DNA from: an uncultured Holophagaceae bacterium
GTDB lineage: Bacteria > Acidobacteriota > Holophagae > Holophagales > Holophagaceae
Assembly (NCBI GenBank): GCA_903937385.1
Contig: CAIZZF010000029.1
Location: forward strand, 1 to 64,000
DNA: 64,000 bases
Direction: 5' to 3'
Notes under the pieces: generated by a model
Seen by the model: only the letters and a program-made list of their open reading frames with translations
Databases searched by the model: none
What the model was told of the DNA's origin: nothing
Translations under genes and position numbers: made by a program
Part shown: positions 58,987 to 64,000 of the stretch, piece after piece
Layout of the letters: every line of letters begins with the position of its first letter
Numbering within the stretch: position 1 is the first letter of the stretch

Positions 58987-59898
58987 TCAGAGCTGCAGGC
59001 GGTCCAGGCGGTCCGGCCGGTCGCGCCAGCCCTCGTCCGCCTTCACGAACAGCTCCAGCCGCACGGGTCGCTGAAGCAGCTTCTTCAGCTCCCGCTGTGC
59101 ACTCTGGCGGATGTCCTTGATCATGGCGCCGCCACTGCCCAGCAGGATCTTCCGGTGCCCGTCGCGGTCCACCACGATCCGGGCGGCGATGAACACGCCG
59201 TCGGGGCCCATGTCTTCGGGATAGTCCGCCTCGCCTGGCTCAATCCACTGCTCGATGAGCACCGCGACGCCGTGGGGCACTTCCTCACGGGTCTTGCGCA
59301 GCACCTTCTCGCGGATGAACTCCGCCGCCAGGGAACGCTCGGTCTGGTCCGTGAAGACCTCCTCCGCGTAGGGCCAGCCCGGCTGGGTGGCATCCCGCTC
59401 CAGCAGCGTCCAGAGGGGCTCCAGGTTCAGGCCGGTCTTGGCGCCGATGGGCACGATCTCCTTGAAGGGGAGCAGGTCCTTGTAGGTGGCGATCTTCTCC
59501 AGCAGGCGGCCCTTGGAGAGCAGGTCGACCTTGTTCAGCAGCAGGTAGGTGGGCCGCTCCAGCCGGCGCAGCCGCTTGGCGAGCGCGTGCTCCCCAGTGC
59601 CCAGGTAGGCGTCGGCATCCACCACCCAGAGGACGATGTCGGCCTCCTCGAGGGCCTGCTCCACGTGGGCCATCATGCGCTCGTTGAGGGCGTGCTTCGG
59701 CAGGTGGATGCCCGGCGTGTCCAGGAAGGCCAGTTGGGTGTCGCCCCGGTCGATGACGCCCAGCACCCGGGTCCGGGTGGTCTGGGGGATCTGGCTGGTG
59801 GCCGCCAGCTTCTGCCCCAGCAGGGCGTTCAGCAGGGTGGACTTGCCGGCGTTGGGAAGACCGATGATGGCGAGGGTGGCGTGGTGGCGATCAGCCAC
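58987..59898 (-). CDS. era: GTPase Era
   Basis: A 303-residue Ras-like GTPase that binds 16S rRNA and assists 30S maturation. G1 IGLPNAGKSTLLNALLG, G2 QIPQTTRTRVLG, G3 LAFLDTPGIHLPKHAL, G4 LLLNKVDLLSKG and G5 SKTGLNL-like IGAKTGLNLEP are present, then a C-terminal KH domain (VAVLIEQWIEPGE; KILLGSGGAMIKDIRQSAQR). The start overlaps lpxA by 8 bases. It is the last gene of fabZ-lpxA-era and converges on the carbonic anhydrase with one base between. Confidence 0.97.
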   Translation of the reverse strand: MADRHHATLAIIGLPNAGKSTLLNALLGQKLAATSQIPQTTRTRVLGVIDRGDTQLAFLDTPGIHLPKHALNERMMAHVEQALEEADIVLWVVDADAYLGTGEHALAKRLRRLERPTYLLLNKVDLLSKGRLLEKIATYKDLLPFKEIVPIGAKTGLNLEPLWTLLERDATQPGWPYAEEVFTDQTERSLAAEFIREKVLRKTREEVPHGVAVLIEQWIEPGEADYPEDMGPDGVFIAARIVVDRDGHRKILLGSGGAMIKDIRQSAQRELKKLLQRPVRLELFVKADEGWRDRPDRLDRLQL

Positions 59899-60676
59899 GG
59901 TGCACGCCCCGCTTGGCTTCGCGGATGAACTGCAGCAGGTAGGCGACCTCGGCGATGTGTCCCACTTCCTTCTCAGCCTGAGCCAGCGCTTCGTCGCGCA
60001 GCAGCCCGGCGTGGAAGAGCAGCCGGTAGGCCCGCTTCAGCCCCTCGACCGTCTCGACCGGGAAGCCCTTGCGCTGGAGGCCGATGGTGTTCACGCCGTA
60101 GCTCTTGGTGTCCCGGGCGCCGGCGGTCTTCATGAAGGGCAGCACGTCCTGGGTGGCCACGGTGAAGCCGCCCATGAAGGCGTGGTGGCCCACCCGGCAG
60201 AACTGGTGGACCGCGGAGAAGGCGCCGATGTTGCAGCCGTCCCCAACCTCCACGTGTCCCGCGAGGGTGGCGGAGTTGGCGAAGATGTTCTTGCTGCCCA
60301 CGTGGCAGTCGTGCGCGATGTGGGAGCCGGTCATCAGGAAGTTGTCGTCGGCCAGGGTGGTGAGCCCGCCGCCGCCTTCGGTGCCCCGGTGCAGCGTGCA
60401 GCCTTCGCGGAGGACGTTGCGGTGGCCAATCTGCAGGCGGGTGGGCGCCCCCTTGAACTTGAGGTCCTGGGGACCCATGCCGAGGGTGGCGTGGGGGTAG
60501 ATGTCATTGTCCTCGCCCAGCTCCGTGTGGGGGCCGATGACGATGTGGCTGCGGAGCAGGGTGCGGGCACCGATGACGGCGTTGCCCTCGATGACGCAGA
60601 AGGGCCCCACCACCACGCCTTCGCCAAGGCAGGCTTCGGGACTGATGACACTGCTCGGGTGGACTTGTGCGCTCAT
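59891..60676 (-). CDS. lpxA: UDP-N-acetylglucosamine acyltransferase
   Basis: First enzyme of lipid A synthesis, adding a hydroxyacyl chain from ACP to UDP-GlcNAc. The 261-residue left-handed beta-helix protein shows hexapeptide repeats (VIGARTLLRSHIVIGPHTEL), HASLMGPQ-like HATLGMGPQDLKFKGAPTRL, the catalytic His in MTGSHIAHDCHVGSKN and HQFCRVGHHAFMGG, and the C-terminal helical domain VEGLKRAYRLLFHAGL. It indicates a lipopolysaccharide-bearing outer membrane. The start overlaps fabZ by ATGA and the stop overlaps era. Confidence 0.97.
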   Translation of the reverse strand: MSAQVHPSSVISPEACLGEGVVVGPFCVIEGNAVIGARTLLRSHIVIGPHTELGEDNDIYPHATLGMGPQDLKFKGAPTRLQIGHRNVLREGCTLHRGTEGGGGLTTLADDNFLMTGSHIAHDCHVGSKNIFANSATLAGHVEVGDGCNIGAFSAVHQFCRVGHHAFMGGFTVATQDVLPFMKTAGARDTKSYGVNTIGLQRKGFPVETVEGLKRAYRLLFHAGLLRDEALAQAEKEVGHIAEVAYLLQFIREAKRGVHRG

Positions 60677-61143
60677 TTCGACTCTCCCTCCGTCACATCC
60701 ATCAGCATGGACATGAACTCGGCCTCGGCGACCTTCTGGCCACCCACGAATGCCTCTCCGCGCATCTTGCAGATGCGGCCCTTGATCTGGAGCACCTTCA
60801 CTTCCATGACCAGCTGGTCGCCGGGCTGCACCGGCTTGCGGAACTTCACGTTGTCGATGCCCATGAAGTAGATCACCTTCGTGGCGCGGTCCTCGAACTC
60901 CCGCATGAGGAGGCAGCCGCCGGTCTGGGCCATGGCCTCCACGATGTAGACCCCCGGAAACACGGGGCGGCTAGGGAAGTGCCCCTGAAAGATCTCTTCG
61001 TTGTAGCTGACATTTTTCAGACCGCGGATCCAGACCTTGGGCTCGAAGTCCAGGATCCGGTCCACCAGCAGCAGCGGATAGCGGTGGGGCAGCAGATCCA
61101 TGATCCCCTGCAGATCGATGGTGCGCGGTTCACGTTCAGACAT
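60673..61143 (-). CDS. fabZ: 3-hydroxyacyl-ACP dehydratase
   Basis: FabZ removes water from 3-hydroxyacyl-ACP in fatty acid elongation, competing with LpxA for substrate. The 156-residue hot-dog protein shows LLPHRYPLLLVDRILDFE, the active-site FQGHFPSRPVFPGVYIVEAM with His and the conserved Glu, YFMGIDNVKFRKPVQPGDQL and RGEAFVGGQKVAEAEF. The ATG at 61143 has GGAG upstream. It begins a fabZ-lpxA-era cluster, with the HD-GYP gene 49 bases upstream. Confidence 0.97.
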   Translation of the reverse strand: MSEREPRTIDLQGIMDLLPHRYPLLLVDRILDFEPKVWIRGLKNVSYNEEIFQGHFPSRPVFPGVYIVEAMAQTGGCLLMREFEDRATKVIYFMGIDNVKFRKPVQPGDQLVMEVKVLQIKGRICKMRGEAFVGGQKVAEAEFMSMLMDVTEGESK

Positions 61144-61192
61144 GACAACTCCAATCTTTTAGCTTACCGGCTTCGGCGCTCCGCCTCCAGCC

Positions 61193-62905
61193 TCAGCTCC
61201 GAGTCGTTGTGCGCTCAAACACCCGCGCCTCGATGAAGAGGTCCAGCAGGGGACGATCAATGGCCCCGCCCCGGGCCTCCTCGTCGAGGATGGCGAGGCT
61301 GCGCTCCAGGGGTACCGCGGCCTTGTAGGGCCGGTCGCGGGCCGTCAGGGCGTCGAAGATGTCCGCGATGGCCATGGCCCGGCTCTGGATCGGGATCTCC
61401 GCGGCCCCGAGCTGGCGGGGATAGCCGTGGCCACTGAGCCGCTCGTGGTGGGCGTAGGCGATCGCGGGCACCCCGGCCAGATCCCGGGTCCACGGGATGC
61501 GCTCCAGGAACCGGAAGGTGTGGGTGACGTGGCTCTCGATCTCGAGGCGCTCCGCCTCCGAGAGGCTCCCGCGGCGGATCCGCAGGCTCGCGAGGTCGCT
61601 GGGCTCGACCAGGCCCCGGCGCTCGCCGCTCCAGTGTGTGAAGGAGAGGTCTTCGAGCAGCCCAAGCCCCTCGACCACTTCCTGGGCCAGCACCGTGGGC
61701 TCGTTGCTCTGGCTGACCAGGCGCATGAGGCGCTCGGTCTCCACCTGGCGGTCCCGCAGGGCCTGTTCCCAGCGCGCAGGATCAAAGGCCTGACCCCCCT
61801 TCCAGGCCAGGGCCAGCAGCTCAAGGCTCTCCTCCATCTCCCGCTGGCGGAGGCGCTGCAGGATGACCTCCAGCTGGCTGGGCTCCAGCTTCTTGGCCTT
61901 GACCAAGACCTGCTCCCGGACGCCCACCTTGCCGAAGTCGTGGAGCAGGCTGGCGTAGCGGAGCTCCCGCAGCTGGCGGTCCGTGAAGCGCAGGTCGCCG
62001 TAGGTGCCGTTGGGGGTGGCATTGACGGCCTCGGCGAGGCCCACCGTCAGGTCCGCCACCCGCCCCGAGTGCCCACTGGTGACCGGATCCCGGGACTCGA
62101 TGGCCTGCACCGAGGCCGCGACGAAGCCTTCGAACAGCAGCTCGATCTCCTGGCGCAGCTGGGCGTTCTTCACCGAGACCGCCGCCTGCCCCGCGAGACT
62201 CTGGGCCAGGGCCTGGTCCTCCGAGGTGAAGCAGCCCCCGTCTACGGAGTCCTCCTCCAGGCGATTCAGCAGCTGCAGCACCCCCAGGACCTGCCCTTCG
62301 GTGTCCTGCATGGGCACCACCAGCATTGATGCCGTGCGGTAGCCCGCCTGCCGGTCAAAGGCTTCGTTGAAGCGGTAGGGGGCCTCCGCCGGAATGTGAT
62401 ACACGTCCCGGATGTTGAGGGTCTCGGCCGTGAGGGCCACAAACCCGGCCAGGGTCTGCCGGGAGGCGGGCATCACGATGCGGTGGAAGGGCAGGCTCAC
62501 GCGGGCGTTCTGCGTGTGCGCGAAGAGCAGCTCCCGCTGGTCCGACTCCCCGGACAGCAGGTAGATGGAGCCGGCCTCGGCCTTGAGCAGCTCCCGGGCC
62601 TTGGTGAGGATCAGATCCAGCAGCCGGTCCAGGTTCTGCTCGGAGGCCAGCGCCCGGCCCACCTCGTGCAGGCGTTCCATGGACCGCCGGTCCTTGGCCC
62701 GCTCCCAGCCGGCCTTCAGCAGGGCCACTGCCGCATCCGCACCGGGCCAGGCATGGCAGGCGACGAAGGCGCCCTCCCCAGGCACGCCGATCACCACGTC
62801 GGCCGGCGCGCCCTCCTGGAAGACCAGGGCCCCACGCATCTCTCCTGCGATGCAGTCCAGGAGGGTGTTACGGTGCTTTGGGGGTACGGCTACGGTGAAT
62901 CGCAA
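61193..62905 (-). CDS. GAF and HD-GYP domain protein
   Basis: A protein of about 570 residues. The N-terminal 75 residues (LRFTVAVPPKHRNTLLDCIA) are of unknown fold. A GAF domain follows at about 80-250 (ERLHEVGRALASEQNLDRLL; AGSIYLLSGESDQRELLFAH; SMLVVPMQDTEGQVLGVLQL). The C-terminal HD-GYP domain has the metal-binding YASLLHDFGKVGV, HHERLSGHGYP and ADIFDALTARDRPYK motifs, so it is a likely cyclic-di-GMP phosphodiesterase. A 100-residue insert separates the two halves of the HD-GYP domain. The start is uncertain: TTG 62905 is favoured; ATG 62989 and ATG 62839 are alternatives. No partner diguanylate cyclase is in the window. Confidence 0.85.
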   Translation of the reverse strand: MRFTVAVPPKHRNTLLDCIAGEMRGALVFQEGAPADVVIGVPGEGAFVACHAWPGADAAVALLKAGWERAKDRRSMERLHEVGRALASEQNLDRLLDLILTKARELLKAEAGSIYLLSGESDQRELLFAHTQNARVSLPFHRIVMPASRQTLAGFVALTAETLNIRDVYHIPAEAPYRFNEAFDRQAGYRTASMLVVPMQDTEGQVLGVLQLLNRLEEDSVDGGCFTSEDQALAQSLAGQAAVSVKNAQLRQEIELLFEGFVAASVQAIESRDPVTSGHSGRVADLTVGLAEAVNATPNGTYGDLRFTDRQLRELRYASLLHDFGKVGVREQVLVKAKKLEPSQLEVILQRLRQREMEESLELLALAWKGGQAFDPARWEQALRDRQVETERLMRLVSQSNEPTVLAQEVVEGLGLLEDLSFTHWSGERRGLVEPSDLASLRIRRGSLSEAERLEIESHVTHTFRFLERIPWTRDLAGVPAIAYAHHERLSGHGYPRQLGAAEIPIQSRAMAIADIFDALTARDRPYKAAVPLERSLAILDEEARGGAIDRPLLDLFIEARVFERTTTRS

Positions 62906-64000
62906 GGCGGAATCAGGCTCCAAAAAGAGAGGGGTTCCGCCAGCATATCGGAATTCCCCAGCACCGACTGAAGGTTGGCGAGGGCCCATCGAGCGCCTCG
63001 CCTGGGGTGGCAAGGGCGTCGGCAGGGCCGAGGATGGCCGCCTGCTGCTGCTGGAGGCACCCCTCGCCCTCTTCCCCGGCGAGGTCGTCGAGGCCGATGT
63101 CATCTGGAAGGCCCGCCATGGCGAAGGCCGGGTCACCCGCTGGGTCACCCGGGATCCGCGGAGGGCTGAGGCCGCTTGTGCCGTAGCCGACCTCTGCGGC
63201 GGCTGTGAGCTCTGGGAGGCGGGCCGGCACGGTCCCGAGCTCAAGCGCCAGATGGTGGCAGACCTGCTGCGCCGCCAGCTGGGCGAAGACCAGCCCTGGA
63301 CCTGGCACCCTGCCCCGGAAGGCGCCCGCCGCCACCGGATCCAGCTGCACTGGGACGGTGCCTCCCTCGGCTACTTCCAGCGGCACAGCCACGCCCTGGT
63401 GCCGGTCACCACCTGCCCCGCCGCGGCGGATCCGCTGTCGAACGCCATCCCCCGGCTGCGGGAGGGCATCCTCGGCCAGGCCCTCACGACTCGCCCCGGT
63501 CGCTGGGAGCTGGCCACGGGCAGCCCCGCGGACCAGGTGTGGGCCACCGATGAGCGGAGCCGGACCTGGTCCCTCGAGCCCGATGGCTGGCACCGCGCCA
63601 CCGAGCCCATCCGCCACCAGCTGGGCGAGGCCGTGCTCTGCCACGAGCCCGGCGCCTTCTTCCAGGTGAGTCCGCCCTGGGCCGCCGAGGCCTTCGGGGG
63701 CCTGCTGCGGGACTGGAAGGTCCAGGGCGGCACGCTGTTCGACCTCTATGGCGGCGTGGGGCTGTTTTCCTCGCTGCTGGGCGACCGCTTCCAGAGCCGG
63801 GTGCTCGTGGAGTCCGGCACCGCGGCCGTGGCCTGGGCCCGGCGCAACCTGGAGGCTGCGGGCCTGCCCGCCGAGTGCCTGGTGGCCGACGTGGCCGAGT
63901 GGGTGCCGGAAGGCCTCGGTCAGCCCGGGGATGTGATCCTGCTGGACCCGCCCCGGGCGGGACTGGAGCCCACCCTCTGTGACCGGCTGGCCACCGCGGG
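62895..64000 (+). CDS. RlmD/TrmA-type rRNA or tRNA uracil-5-methyltransferase, cut by window edge
   Basis: The open frame runs to the right edge; about 368 residues are visible. An N-terminal TRAM-like part (PIERLAWGGKGVGRAEDGRL) is followed by the iron-sulphur ligands C-x5-C-x2-C in ACAVADLCGGCELW and a later Cys in VTTCPAA, then the methyltransferase core with FFQVSPPWAAEAFG, LFDLYGGVGLFSSLLGDRFQ, and VILLDPPRAGLEPTLCDRL. The catalytic Cys lies beyond the window. The start is unclear: no ATG, GTG or TTG precedes the TRAM part except GTG 62895, which overlaps the divergent HD-GYP start; an ATC at 62988 with GAGGG upstream is another option. Confidence 0.85.
   Translation, partial: MNRKAESGSKKRGVPPAYRNSPAPTEGWRGPIERLAWGGKGVGRAEDGRLLLLEAPLALFPGEVVEADVIWKARHGEGRVTRWVTRDPRRAEAACAVADLCGGCELWEAGRHGPELKRQMVADLLRRQLGEDQPWTWHPAPEGARRHRIQLHWDGASLGYFQRHSHALVPVTTCPAAADPLSNAIPRLREGILGQALTTRPGRWELATGSPADQVWATDERSRTWSLEPDGWHRATEPIRHQLGEAVLCHEPGAFFQVSPPWAAEAFGGLLRDWKVQGGTLFDLYGGVGLFSSLLGDRFQSRVLVESGTAAVAWARRNLEAAGLPAECLVADVAEWVPEGLGQPGDVILLDPPRAGLEPTLCDRLATA

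Overview
The window is very GC-rich chromosomal DNA from a Gram-negative (diderm) bacterium. It carries lpxA and fabZ for lipid A and fatty acid synthesis, a PilMNOPQ type IV pilus assembly cluster with an outer-membrane secretin, several lipoproteins, and two-polypeptide 2-oxoacid:ferredoxin oxidoreductase genes that point to anaerobic or facultative carbon metabolism. Gene content and style suggest an acidobacterial Holophagae-type organism (Geothrix/Holophaga relatives). That placement is inferred without any database search. I see no transposase, integrase, phage gene or CRISPR array.

Layout. 1-4.7 kb: a lipoprotein cut by the left edge, then yqeY-proS-hypothetical (minus), a lone cheX and a ferredoxin. 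4.8-7.2 kb: thiL-DUF2062-ybaB-recR (plus). 7.3-14.2 kb: [2Fe-2S] ferredoxin, photolyase, amtB-glnK, yqgE, a membrane protein, mogA with a coupled 71-residue ORF, and purK. 14.7-21.2 kb: a zinc-ribbon protein and lipoprotein, aroF, secG, tRNA-Leu(GAG), mutY and a DEAD-box helicase. 21.3-33 kb: a class A penicillin-binding protein, NAD kinase, korDA and korBC fusion genes, rbfA-truB, a methyltransferase, pgk-tpiA. 33.2-45.3 kb: a lipoprotein, a cell-wall amidase, a two-gene RdgC-like pair, a PP2C phosphatase, a hydroxyacyl-CoA dehydrogenase with a 50-residue membrane protein, pilMNOPQ, a second PP2C phosphatase and a J-domain/TPR protein. 45.5-64 kb: GatA-type amidase, a lipoyl E2 acyltransferase, dnaB, a 1057-residue lipoprotein, a SanA-like protein, a thiolase, a PlsC/ACP-like/AMP-ligase fusion, a LolD/MacB-type ATPase, carbonic anhydrase, fabZ-lpxA-era, an HD-GYP protein and an RlmD/TrmA-type methyltransferase cut by the right edge.

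How the genes fit together. amtB-glnK is an ammonium uptake and control pair. pilM-Q form the inner-membrane platform, connector and secretin of one pilus machine. pgk-tpiA is a glycolytic operon. korDA-korBC converts 2-oxoacids to acyl-CoA with ferredoxin, and two small ferredoxin genes lie elsewhere in the window. rbfA-truB and yqeY-proS serve translation. fabZ-lpxA-era links fatty acid, lipid A and ribosome maturation.

The most unusual content is between the genes. At least five families of short hairpin or tandem repeats occupy the longer intergenic gaps: a GCTRTCR heptad, a CTCTGCG/GAGG hairpin, a CACCAAG hairpin, an element with TCCGG-ATTTCAGGGAA terminal inverted repeats, and a GTGAGGAACGGTGAG outer inverted repeat. 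One locus looks like one repeat inserted inside another, and a related locus offers a natural copy without the insert. Several proteins lack a canonical catalytic or modification residue: PII without T-loop tyrosines, a thiolase without its second cysteine, an ACP-like domain without its serine, and a PHP-like lipoprotein without metal ligands.
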